In this document: positions 1-7,240 of the stretch, piece by piece
Layout of the letters: every line of letters begins with the position of its first letter
Position numbering within the stretch: the stretch's first letter is position 1
Source: Spirochaetaceae bacterium
Lineage (GTDB): Bacteria; Spirochaetota; Spirochaetia; Treponematales; Breznakiellaceae
Reading direction: 5' to 3'
Length of the DNA: 31,596 nucleotides
NCBI GenBank assembly: GCA_031258335.1
Contig: JAIRMY010000145.1
Coordinates: forward strand, 1 to 31,596
Notes under the pieces: model-generated
The model's input: the letters and a program-made list of their open reading frames with translations, nothing else
Databases searched by the model: none
Told to the model about the DNA's origin: nothing
Made by a program: the position numbers and the translations under genes

Positions 1-66
1 AAGCCGCCGGTTAGGTTCAATGCCGGCGCTAACATCTTCACCGTTCAAAATGAAAGTTACAGTCAT
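1..66 (-). CDS. Partial: N-terminus of a [2Fe-2S]-binding subunit of the xanthine dehydrogenase/CO dehydrogenase small-subunit family
   Basis: Only 22 codons lie in the window; the gene runs off the left edge. The visible peptide starts MTVTFILNGEDVSAGIEPNR. It matches the usual opening of small [2Fe-2S] subunits of molybdenum hydroxylases, a short beta strand, NGE-V and then EPNRRL, which in the family is followed by the plant-type ferredoxin cysteines. Those cysteines are outside the window, so the assignment rests on a short N-terminal pattern. An AAAGGA-like ribosome binding site lies 8-9 bases before the ATG. The gene follows argH by 36 bp on the same strand and may be cotranscribed with it. 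Confidence 0.55.
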   Translation of the reverse strand, partial: MTVTFILNGEDVSAGIEPNRRL

Positions 67-102
67 TGTTAAGGCATCCTTTCCCCATTCAATGCCGGGC
101 GG

Positions 103-1497
103 CTATGCGGTTTGAGCGCGTAGTTTTGCGATTTGGCGGCGGACTTCTTCGGGCGCGGTTCCGCCTGTCAGACGGCGGGTAGCAACGCAGGCTGCGGGTT
201 CAAGTAAAGCGTAGACATCGGCCTCAAAGAGCGGGCTATGGAGTTTAAGGCAGTCAAGGCTCATGCGTGCAATGCTGTCATGACCGGCGGCGATGCAGGC
301 GCGGACGAGGTTGGCTGCGGTCTCGTGCGCCTTCCTGAAGGGAAGCCCTTTACGGACTAGGTATTCCGCCGCGTCGGTGGCTTCAAGAAATCCGCTCGTA
401 CAGGCCGCGGCCATACGCTCAGTGTTAAAACAGGCGCTTTTCATCATCCCGCGGAACATCCGGAGGCAGGAGGCTACCGTATCAAGACTGTCAAAAAGCG
501 CTTCCTTGTCCTCCTGTAAATCTTTGTTATACGCGTAGGGCAGCCCTTTTAGCAGCGTAAAAAGCGTTACCATGTTTCCCGTTGTACGCCCCGCTTTACC
601 GCGTATCAACTCCGCAAAATCGGGATTCTTTTTTTGAGGCATGATAGACGAACCTGTACTCCACGCTTCCGCGAGGTCTATGAATTTGAATTCTTCGCTT
701 GACCAAAGTACGATGTCTTCGCAAAAACGGGAGAGATGAGTCTGCGTTATAGCGCAAACAGCCGCGAGTTCCAACGCGAAATCCCTGTCCGCTATGCTGT
801 CCATCGCGTTTAGGCTCGGTCTTGAAAATCCCAGCGCGGCGGATGTCTCCTCACGGTCAAGTGGGAGCGTAGAACCGGCAAGCGCCCCCGCGCCAAGCGG
901 ACATTCATCTATGCGGCGAAGTGCGCAGTCAAAACGCTGAACATCGCGGCGGAGCGCGGCAGCCCACGCGCAAAGGTGAAAGCTCAGCGTTAGGCACTGC
1001 GCCCGCTGAAGGTGCGTGTATCCTGGCATGATGCTTTCGGCATGAAGTTCCGCTATATCAAGCAACGCGCTTATTACCGCGTTAATTTCGTCTCGCAACT
1101 CCGGAATACGGCGTTTAAGGTAAAGCCGTATATCGAGCGCGACCTGGTCGTTACGGCTCCGCCCGGCGTGAACGGAGCGTCCTACATCGCCAAGCCGTTC
1201 CGTCAGAACGCCTTCGATGAATGAATGGATATCCTCCGCCCTCTCGTCTATCGCGAGAGCGCCGGAGCGGATTTCGGCGGCAATACTCGCAAGTTCCGCG
1301 TCCAAGGCCGTGGCTGCCGCGGCGCTCAGGAGACCCTGCCTGCCAAGCATAGCGGCGTGGGCGCGGCTTCCTTCTATGTCGTCAAAGACAAGCCTCTTGT
1401 CAACTTTTATAGACGCCTGAAACGCAAAGGCTTCCGCGTCCGGCTTCGTGGCAAGCCGCCCGTCCCAAAGGACGGCGCTGGAACCGGCTTCACTCAT
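103..1497 (-). CDS. argH: Argininosuccinate lyase
   Basis: This cytosolic enzyme splits argininosuccinate into arginine and fumarate, the last step of arginine synthesis. The 464-aa length is normal for the family. The three conserved blocks of the fumarase/aspartase superfamily are visible: HAGRSRNDQV at residues 110-119, GYTHLQRAQ at 159-167 with the catalytic His, and the signature GSSIMPQKKNPD at 282-293 on the flexible catalytic loop. The start overlaps the stop of the upstream bactofilin gene by 4 bases (ATGA), so the two are probably translationally coupled. No other arginine gene is in the window, so its operon partners are unusual: a bactofilin and a receiver protein. Confidence 0.96.
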   Translation of the reverse strand: MSEAGSSAVLWDGRLATKPDAEAFAFQASIKVDKRLVFDDIEGSRAHAAMLGRQGLLSAAAATALDAELASIAAEIRSGALAIDERAEDIHSFIEGVLTERLGDVGRSVHAGRSRNDQVALDIRLYLKRRIPELRDEINAVISALLDIAELHAESIMPGYTHLQRAQCLTLSFHLCAWAAALRRDVQRFDCALRRIDECPLGAGALAGSTLPLDREETSAALGFSRPSLNAMDSIADRDFALELAAVCAITQTHLSRFCEDIVLWSSEEFKFIDLAEAWSTGSSIMPQKKNPDFAELIRGKAGRTTGNMVTLFTLLKGLPYAYNKDLQEDKEALFDSLDTVASCLRMFRGMMKSACFNTERMAAACTSGFLEATDAAEYLVRKGLPFRKAHETAANLVRACIAAGHDSIARMSLDCLKLHSPLFEADVYALLEPAACVATRRLTGGTAPEEVRRQIAKLRAQTA

Positions 1498-2063
1498 ACC
1501 AAAGCGCCGTCCGTTTCATCCCCGGCGCCGTTTTCGCTGTCTTCCACCACTGGTTTTTCCGAAACGCCGTCCGTTTCATCCCCGATGCCGTTTTTGTCGT
1601 CTTCCGCCGCCGTAATTTCCGAAACCTCGTCAGCGTCAGTCCGTATACCCCGGCGGAGGGCGGTCTTTATTTCCGCCGTTGTCATATCGAATATTTCTGT
1701 TTCGGCGCCTTCGTCTATCATGCTGCAAGAGCCTTCGAACAGAACGTTGTCCGCTATGCGAAGCCGTCCGGCGTGTATATCGCCGTGAACTTCACTGCCG
1801 GACATCAGGTCAACCTTACCTTTGGCCTCGATCTTGGCCGTTACCAAACCGTGAACCGTTATAGAATTGACATTGATGTAGTCGCATTCAACATGAGCGC
1901 CTTTGCCGACTATAAGGTCGCCTTTCGCCTCTATTGAGCCGTCAAATTTACCCATTATGCAGATGAGTCCGTCAAAGTGTAAAATACCTTTTAGACTCGT
2001 TGTCTTTGACAGGGTTGCCGTTGGGATTATTTCTTTTTGATTAACGTATGAAAACTTGGGCAT
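1494..2063 (-). CDS. Bactofilin (CcmA/DUF583 family cytoskeletal protein)
   Basis: Bactofilins polymerise into filaments that act in cell shape and local envelope synthesis. The 189-aa protein has a short N-terminal tail and a central right-handed beta-helix at about residues 22-125, seen as repeated short strands with glycines (FDGSIEAKGDLIVGKGAHV, then VHGDIHAG). The acidic C-terminal tail from about residue 140 contains a duplicated 20-residue unit (NGIGDETDG and NGAGDETDG), encoded by a 60-bp tandem repeat. The gene starts 1 bp after the stop of the receiver gene upstream and overlaps argH by 4 bp. The nearby D,D-carboxypeptidase agrees with an envelope role, but that link is inferred. 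Confidence 0.88.
   Translation of the reverse strand: MPKFSYVNQKEIIPTATLSKTTSLKGILHFDGLICIMGKFDGSIEAKGDLIVGKGAHVECDYINVNSITVHGLVTAKIEAKGKVDLMSGSEVHGDIHAGRLRIADNVLFEGSCSMIDEGAETEIFDMTTAEIKTALRRGIRTDADEVSEITAAEDDKNGIGDETDGVSEKPVVEDSENGAGDETDGALV
1501..1620. repeat. Two-copy 60-bp tandem repeat in the bactofilin 3' end
   Basis: Positions 1501-1560 and 1561-1620 align base for base without gaps, differing at scattered sites. The repeat is in frame and encodes two copies of an acidic 20-residue unit at the C-terminus of the bactofilin. Copy number could vary between strains by slippage. Confidence 0.85.
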
Positions 2064-2064
2064 T

Positions 2065-2772
2065 TTAACAGTCTACCGTATCGCGTATGGGTTTTTCCAG
2101 AATCGTAAGGCCTATTTCCTGTTCTTTTAGTCCCATCCATTCTGATTCTGTTTGTTCAATTATCGTCTCTATCCCAGAAAATATATCCCGCGCCCGAGAG
2201 GCTTTGTCCTTAATCTTCACAGCATAAGCCTCGTTAAGCGCGGCGCCGGCATTTGTGTCCGTAATATCGGCTAAAAGCTCCTCGAATGCCTGTTGAAAAT
2301 GGATGATAACGTGCTTTAAGCTGCCGCTAAACTCTTCCGCCAACGCAAGGCGTTTTTCCCGCGTACGAATTTGGGAAATAAGCATACTATTCCGCAAGGC
2401 GGCGCGTATCCGTGCAAGAACAACGGAAAAATTGAACGGCTTAACGATATAATCGTCCGCGCCAAGTTCAAAGGCTTCAACTATTTCTTTGACATCATTG
2501 ATTTCCGACAAAAGAAGCACGGGAACAAAAGCGGTTTTAAGGTCAGCCTTGACTGCTTTTAGAATTTCCCAGCCGCTTACTTTGGGCAGCACATCGTTAA
2601 TAATTATAAGGTCAGGCAGCTCGGACGCGGCTGCGTTCGTTATTTTTTCCAAGGCTATGTGCCCGTCCTGCGCTTTTTCAACAATAAAGCCAAGTTTCGA
2701 CAGCATGAGGTCAAAAAATTCAAGGTTCAAAGCGTCAGAGTCAGCTATTAGTATCTTTTTCCGGTTTATCAT
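2065..2772 (-). CDS. Response-regulator receiver protein lacking the canonical phospho-acceptor Asp
   Basis: Residues 5-125 form a CheY-like receiver: acidic pair D11/D13, a switch Ser at 89 and the conserved Lys at 111 in the DDYIVKPF motif. In the beta3 segment PDLIIINDVLPKVSG the residue aligned with the phosphorylated Asp of PDLxLLDxMLP is Asn59, and an Asp (D60) is one place later. The codon reads AAC. The remaining 110 residues are helical and charged, with no DNA-binding or enzymatic domain that I recognise. It may be a pseudo-receiver that works without phosphorylation, or D60 may substitute. A GGAGG ribosome binding site sits 9 bases before the ATG. It leads the bactofilin-argH operon. 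Confidence 0.85.
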   Translation of the reverse strand: MINRKKILIADSDALNLEFFDLMLSKLGFIVEKAQDGHIALEKITNAAASELPDLIIINDVLPKVSGWEILKAVKADLKTAFVPVLLLSEINDVKEIVEAFELGADDYIVKPFNFSVVLARIRAALRNSMLISQIRTREKRLALAEEFSGSLKHVIIHFQQAFEELLADITDTNAGAALNEAYAVKIKDKASRARDIFSGIETIIEQTESEWMGLKEQEIGLTILEKPIRDTVDC

Positions 2773-2825
2773 TCAATATTTCCTCCAGACTTACAACAAG
2801 GATGAGTGTAAACCTAAACAACATC

Positions 2826-2846
2826 CCGTGCAATCCCCGCGCACGG
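2826..2846 (-). terminator. Small hairpin downstream of the carboxypeptidase gene
   Basis: CCGTGC at 2826-2831 pairs with GCACGG at 2841-2846 around a 9-base loop. On the minus strand it is followed by GATGTTGTTT, which is only weakly T-rich. It lies in the 149-bp gap between the carboxypeptidase stop and the receiver start, so a terminator or attenuator is possible. The rest of that gap shows no clear promoter. Confidence 0.3.
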
Positions 2847-2921
2847 TGTGGCCAAATTTAGGGTGTAAATTTCTAGGTAGTGGGCCTATAGAAAGCGGAA
2901 ATAAAACTATAATAGAGGCTC

Positions 2922-3785
2922 TCAAGGGCTATTTTGCCATGCGTAAATGAACTGGAGCGCGTACTGCTGTATCCCGCCAAACCATTTGTCTATGAAGGCG
3001 GCAAGTACCGTCCCGGTGTAGCGGTAGTGCCAGCTTTCCCAGCGATACCCTGTAAGATGCTCATAGCCGTCGGGAAAAGACAGTGACCAGCCATATTTGG
3101 GCCCGTTCACGAGTATCCAGCGGCCTGCGGCGGTCCCGGCGAAGGCATCGGTGATGGAGCCGAAATCTACGGCGAGCCCAAGTTGATGCTGGCTATGACC
3201 CTGACGGGAAGATTCACGGTCGGCAGTTTCCTGGCCGCTCTCGCGGACATTGCGGGCGTACACCTGAGTCTGGTAGTCAAAGGAACGGTAAGCCGATGAC
3301 GCGACAAGGGTGATTCCTTCGGCGCGGGCGGCGCTTGCCATACGTTCAAGGGCTTCCGCCGCGGGACGCCTTAGCCGTAGGTCCGCCCGCCCCACGCGGT
3401 ACGAAGCGCCGTCATCCAGCGTTACAAGGTCATCCGGCTCATAGCCGTCGGGGAGGGGATGTTTTTTGTCAACCAGCCGCCATAAAAACGGGTCGCCCTC
3501 CATTGCCAGGGCAAGTTCAGTCAGAAATGCTTCCTCACCGGCGGCTTTTATCCTGTCGCCCATGTCTTCCGGTATTTCAGCGTCTCGCAAAGCCGCCTCC
3601 AACTGCCGCGTATAAGCGCTCGTTTTCGGCGTTTCGGAACGGGAGGGGGAAATTGATGAACCCAGCGCCGCGCCCTCAGCCTGAGCGAGGCTGCGCCTTT
3701 CCGCCGCGCCTCGTTCACACGAACAGAACAACGCTGCAAACGCCGCCAATGCCGCCATACCGCGGATGCGCGGGTTTATCGCCAT
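2922..3785 (-). CDS. VanY-type D-alanyl-D-alanine carboxypeptidase, predicted lipoprotein
   Basis: This zinc peptidase should remove the terminal D-Ala from peptidoglycan stem peptides in the periplasm. The 287-aa protein begins with a hydrophobic segment ending LFCSC, so Cys23 is a plausible lipid anchor (spirochaete lipoboxes are relaxed). The peptidase M15/VanY signature is complete: SAYRSFDYQ at 165-172, GHSQHQLGLAVD at 196-207 (zinc ligands H200 and D207), and ESWHYRY at 250-256 (catalytic E250, third ligand H253). Residues 25-130 are a low-complexity linker and N-terminal region. It is transcribed toward the receiver-bactofilin-argH operon, and divergently from the 602-aa gene. Confidence 0.9.
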   Translation of the reverse strand: MAINPRIRGMAALAAFAALFCSCERGAAERRSLAQAEGAALGSSISPSRSETPKTSAYTRQLEAALRDAEIPEDMGDRIKAAGEEAFLTELALAMEGDPFLWRLVDKKHPLPDGYEPDDLVTLDDGASYRVGRADLRLRRPAAEALERMASAARAEGITLVASSAYRSFDYQTQVYARNVRESGQETADRESSRQGHSQHQLGLAVDFGSITDAFAGTAAGRWILVNGPKYGWSLSFPDGYEHLTGYRWESWHYRYTGTVLAAFIDKWFGGIQQYALQFIYAWQNSP

Positions 3786-3815
3786 GTTAGCCTTGTCATT
3801 TTCCCAGATTAAATC

Positions 3816-3821
3816 ATTATA
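3816..3821 (-). promoter_or_regulatory. Candidate -10 element for the carboxypeptidase gene
   Basis: A perfect TATAAT reads on the minus strand at 3821-3816, about 30 bases before the ATG at 3785. No good -35 is present at 16-18 bases. It shares the 102-bp divergent gap with the promoter of the 602-aa gene. Confidence 0.35.
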
Positions 3822-3875
3822 AAAGCGCCGTCAATCATGGAGTGCGGCTGACTACACAACTTGTGCGGGTTTTGA

Positions 3876-3881
3876 TATAAT
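3876..3881 (+). promoter_or_regulatory. Candidate -10 element giving a leaderless transcript
   Basis: TATAAT at 3876-3881 ends only 6 bases before the ATG at 3888, and there is no Shine-Dalgarno sequence between them. A transcript starting 6-8 bases after this element would begin at or next to the start codon. The -35 region is weak. Confidence 0.45.
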
Positions 3882-3887
3882 GAAAAA

Positions 3888-5696
3888 ATGAAACTCCGGG
3901 TTTTTCATAAAATTGTAGCATTGTCGGCGTTGTATTTTTGCCTTTTTTTGTTGCTTGCGTTTGTCCAATTTGCCGAGCGGGATGGTTTGAACCGCCGGAT
4001 TGGATCTTTGCACGTGAACGGCTCATTTAAGCGGCAAAGGGAAACCGCTATGTACACCGGGGAAGACAGCCAAGCGGTCGAAGACGGCGTAACCGTGTCT
4101 TTCGGCGGGATGGAATTCCACCTTACCGGTAATATGGCTAACGGTTTGGCGTATACGGACAACGAGGGGCTTATCAAAGCAGCATACCCCGAAACGGTAA
4201 GGTTTTCCGAGAATGAAGTACACTTTCAGCTTACAGGCGGGCAAGAGCTTTCCTTTTATGTAGATAACGATACGGATACAAAAGAGCTGACCATCAGCGT
4301 TCTTGTTAAAGACGATATAGAGCATATTATGCTGCCGTTCAACATAAACGATAGGGCTGTTATTGAATCCAACGAATCCGGTAATTTTATTGTAAAATAC
4401 AACAACGCGGAATATATGTTTGAGACCCCGCGCATAGATCAGTATACCAGGCGTATTTTACTCGGTCGCGTAAATCCCGTGGCTTTTTACCGAGTCATTC
4501 AAGGCGGTGAAGCATCGAATTTCTCAGATTTCATAGTTTCCGGCGGCAGTGAAAAACCGCTTTACAATGAAATTGTTCAGCGCTGGTGCGACTCGGCGTT
4601 TATCTATTGGGAACGCCTTATAACAGAAGGCAACGCCGGTGAAAACATCGTTATATCTTACCTCGCCGAGGCCGCGCGGCGTGGAGCATTGATACCCGCC
4701 CTTAATATGATACCCGCCGCGTTCAGAAGGCAATCGGTGAGTTTTCTCTCCGCGCCTTTTTTGGGCAGGCTCAATGCATCAATGCGCGGATTAACGTTGT
4801 TTGAACAGGGGAAAATGGACGCCATCGCGTCAGACGCAAAAACCAACCCGGCTATCTTTTTGACGGAGAAACGGTTATTTGAATATCTCGCCCGGCGGGG
4901 CAATTATGAACTTTTTGAAACGGGAATAGAGTACATAAAGGCTCTCTCGTCCGCGTCACTTCCTGATTTTGAAATGTGCGCCGGCGTTTTAGAAGGCTGG
5001 CTTGCGTGGAATGTATGGAGACCGGATATTGAAAACCCATTCGAAGAAATATTGACAAAAACGTTGACCCAAATATTCGCTTACATGAAAAAGGACAAGG
5101 CAAGCGGTTATGTTTTTGCCGCCGGCTATGACGTTGATATGCTTTACAACATTAGACTTGGCGCCGCGCTTACCGCTTACGGCGAGAAAACAAATAACAA
5201 TGCATGGGCCGCGATAGGCCGGTCGCTGGTAATATCCGTACTCTCGTTTACTGCGCCGGACAACGGCGCATTGGTAAGCGGCAGGCTTGAGTTGTCCAGC
5301 GATGGAGGGTTTACCATCCCTGAGTCCGCGGATAGATTAACAGCCGAGGAGATATACTCCGAACTCGGGTATTCAAACTTCTATCCCCATGCCGCCGGTT
5401 CGGGAACGCCGGTAGGCGCGGTTTGGCTTTGGACTGTTTCTCCGTCAGTTGTCGCTTCGTTTGCGAACAATGTGCTGGATTTTGGCGTTACATTTCCTCC
5501 CGGAGCATCGCATTATCTCTATATTATGAATGTAAAACCTTTTTCCGGAATTCAACTGCGGAACATATACTGGCGTTCAGATCCGCAGTTTGAACAGTAC
5601 GATGCCCCGGGCTGGCTGTACTCCGCCGCCGAACAAATCCTGATGTTAAAAATTGCGCAGTTAGAAGAAGTAGAACATATCAAAATAATGTATTAA
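3888..5696 (+). CDS. Hypothetical membrane-anchored protein, 602 aa
   Basis: I do not recognise this family. Residues 7-27 form one strong hydrophobic segment, so the protein is probably an inner-membrane-anchored periplasmic protein. Residues 45-180 look beta-rich with alternating short strands. Residues 215-440 look helical (repeated patterns such as LFEYLARRGNYELFETGIE) and could be an alpha-helical repeat or alpha/alpha barrel. The C-terminal 120 residues are mixed, with conserved-looking Pro, Trp and Tyr (GVTFPPGASHYLYIMNVKPF). No cysteine lipobox or catalytic motif was identified. The start has no Shine-Dalgarno sequence and follows a TATAAT closely. The next gene, a secreted SRPBCC-like protein, has its own probable promoter 60 bp downstream. 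Confidence 0.8.
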   Translation: MKLRVFHKIVALSALYFCLFLLLAFVQFAERDGLNRRIGSLHVNGSFKRQRETAMYTGEDSQAVEDGVTVSFGGMEFHLTGNMANGLAYTDNEGLIKAAYPETVRFSENEVHFQLTGGQELSFYVDNDTDTKELTISVLVKDDIEHIMLPFNINDRAVIESNESGNFIVKYNNAEYMFETPRIDQYTRRILLGRVNPVAFYRVIQGGEASNFSDFIVSGGSEKPLYNEIVQRWCDSAFIYWERLITEGNAGENIVISYLAEAARRGALIPALNMIPAAFRRQSVSFLSAPFLGRLNASMRGLTLFEQGKMDAIASDAKTNPAIFLTEKRLFEYLARRGNYELFETGIEYIKALSSASLPDFEMCAGVLEGWLAWNVWRPDIENPFEEILTKTLTQIFAYMKKDKASGYVFAAGYDVDMLYNIRLGAALTAYGEKTNNNAWAAIGRSLVISVLSFTAPDNGALVSGRLELSSDGGFTIPESADRLTAEEIYSELGYSNFYPHAAGSGTPVGAVWLWTVSPSVVASFANNVLDFGVTFPPGASHYLYIMNVKPFSGIQLRNIYWRSDPQFEQYDAPGWLYSAAEQILMLKIAQLEEVEHIKIMY

Positions 5697-5723
5697 AGGC
5701 GTTTACCCACCTGTATTGACGAT

Positions 5724-5748
5724 GGCGGCTATACAAAAAACCGCCGCC
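5724..5748 (+). terminator. Weak hairpin after the 602-aa gene
   Basis: GGCGGC at 5724-5729 can pair with GCCGCC at 5743-5748, with an A-rich loop. The following TGATTATATT is not a clean T-tract, so termination is uncertain. Confidence 0.35.
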
Positions 5749-5752
5749 TGAT

Positions 5753-5758
5753 TATATT
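5753..5758 (+). promoter_or_regulatory. Candidate -10 element for the SRPBCC gene
   Basis: TATATT ends 6 bases before the ATG at 5765, with a TG dinucleotide just upstream at 5749-5750. The arrangement repeats that at 3876-3888 and again predicts a leaderless or near-leaderless mRNA. The only TTGACG (5716-5721) is 31 bases upstream, too far to serve as -35. Confidence 0.35.
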
Positions 5759-5764
5759 ACTAAT

Positions 5765-6418
5765 ATGAAAAATTTATTTACCGCCATTTTTTCAATTATT
5801 GCCATGACGCTTGTCCCGGCCGCGCTTTTTGCCCAGCGGTACAACACTGAGGGTGTCGCGCCTAACACGGACCTCGGCGATCTCAAGGTTGACAAGCCGG
5901 AAATTATCAACTCAGACGTTGCTTTTGCCGACGGCGGCAACGACTGGATAGCCATGTCCGCCGAGGTACACGCCATCACTCAGGTCCCCATAGACAAATT
6001 GTACGCCGTCTTGCATGACATTGAAAGTCAGCCCAAGGTGTTCAACAAGGGCTTGAGCGTTACAAAGAGCGCCAAAATAGACAGCACAGGTCCGGACGGT
6101 ACTGTGGCGACTTATACAACAAGCGCCGTAGGACAGGAGACGGTTTACACCGCTCTTGTTACGGAAAAAGTAAACCTCCCTGATTCGGTGTTCATAGTCG
6201 TGAAACAGACAAAGCCAAACAGCCAGATACGGAATGTCTATGCCACGTGGTATCTTTCCACGGTAACGTTAAACGGAATCAAGTACAGTTATATACGCTT
6301 TTACGATTCAAACGAGGCCGCCGGCGGCGGAATCAAGAAGGCAGCGGTCAGCGCCGGCATAAATTCCGCTCATACAGCAACAATAAACCAGCTTATAGAC
6401 GGCGCGAAAAAAAGATAG
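5765..6418 (+). CDS. Exported SRPBCC/START-like ligand-binding protein
   Basis: The 217-aa protein has a cleavable signal peptide (residues 1-23, ending LFAQ). The mature part fits the helix-grip fold of polyketide cyclase/START-like proteins. It has an N-terminal strand (WIAMSAEVHAITQVP), the typical helix where the family often carries P-x-x-x-L/V-x-x-V-L-x-D-I (VPIDKLYAVLHDIESQPKVF), a run of antiparallel strands, and a long C-terminal helix ending INQLIDGAKKR. Such proteins bind a hydrophobic ligand, often lipid. No enzymatic residues can be assigned. Its stop codon is immediately followed by the TTG start of larE, so it may be cotranscribed with the lar genes. Confidence 0.7.
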   Translation: MKNLFTAIFSIIAMTLVPAALFAQRYNTEGVAPNTDLGDLKVDKPEIINSDVAFADGGNDWIAMSAEVHAITQVPIDKLYAVLHDIESQPKVFNKGLSVTKSAKIDSTGPDGTVATYTTSAVGQETVYTALVTEKVNLPDSVFIVVKQTKPNSQIRNVYATWYLSTVTLNGIKYSYIRFYDSNEAAGGGIKKAAVSAGINSAHTATINQLIDGAKKR

Positions 6419-7240
6419 TTGAACACTGCACCCTTGGACGAAAAATACGACAAACTCATACGCGCCATAGCCGGTGTAAAGAGCGCCGCCGTCGCCTTTT
6501 CAGGCGGAGTGGACAGCTCATTCCTCTGTTACGCGACCCGGACGGCTCTGGGCGGCGGCGCTCTCGCGATTACCATAGTTTCCCCCATGTTGCCACAAAG
6601 CGAGATAGCCTGCGCCAAGCGCGTCGCCGCTCTCACCGGCATAAGGCACATACTTGTCAACGAAGACCAAATTGACGAGGAGGTGGCGGCAAACCCCCAT
6701 GACCGCTGTTACTACTGCAAAAAAATAGAATTTACAAAAATCATGGAGACGGCGCGGGAACACGGCGCGGAACTTGTCTTCGATGGCTCCAACACAGACG
6801 ACCTTGACGACTACCGTCCCGGCCTCCGCGCCCTGTCCGAGTTAAAGGTCGTAAGCCCGCTGCGGGAGGCGGGACTCAACAAGGCGGAGATCAGGGCGCT
6901 TTCCAAACGTTTCGGCCTCCCGACATGGAACAAACCGGCCTTTGCCTGCCTTGCATCCCGTATTCCTTACGGCGAGCGTATAGACAGGCAAAAACTTTCC
7001 CGCGTGGAAAAAGCCGAAGACCTATTGAGGAACGAGGGCTTTGTTCAGTTCCGGGTACGTTCCCACGGCGACATAGCCCGTATTGAGGTAGCGCGGGAGG
7101 AACGCAGGCGTTTCTTTGACGAGGAAACCCTTGACCGCATAGCCGCCGGAATAAAGGGGCTAGGCTTCCTGTACGCCGCCTTTGAGCTTGAAGGCTACGC
7201 CATGGGCAGCCTTAACCGCGCGCGGGAAAACCTGTCGTGA
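6419..7240 (+). CDS. larE: LarE, ATP-dependent sulfur transferase for nickel-pincer nucleotide synthesis
   Basis: LarE adenylates the carboxylates of pyridinium-3,5-biscarboxylate mononucleotide and inserts sulfur, making the dithiolate precursor of the nickel-pincer cofactor. The 273-aa protein has the PP-loop SGGVDSS at residues 28-34 and the family blocks FDGSNTDDLDDYRPG (121-135) and KPAFACLASRIPYGE (172-186). C177 matches the sacrificial or cluster cysteine. A CxxC (C97, C100 in DRCYYCKK) is also present; Lactobacillus LarE lacks this pair, while the Thermotoga type uses three cysteines to bind a [4Fe-4S] cluster. Its start is a TTG directly after the previous stop with little Shine-Dalgarno sequence, and it overlaps larC by 4 bp. 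Confidence 0.93.
   Translation: MNTAPLDEKYDKLIRAIAGVKSAAVAFSGGVDSSFLCYATRTALGGGALAITIVSPMLPQSEIACAKRVAALTGIRHILVNEDQIDEEVAANPHDRCYYCKKIEFTKIMETAREHGAELVFDGSNTDDLDDYRPGLRALSELKVVSPLREAGLNKAEIRALSKRFGLPTWNKPAFACLASRIPYGERIDRQKLSRVEKAEDLLRNEGFVQFRVRSHGDIARIEVAREERRRFFDEETLDRIAAGIKGLGFLYAAFELEGYAMGSLNRARENLS

Noticed and set aside
1012..1788. Plus-strand open frames across argH and bactofilin
   Set aside because: They are antisense shadows of well-supported minus-strand genes, with no ribosome binding sites or recognisable domains.
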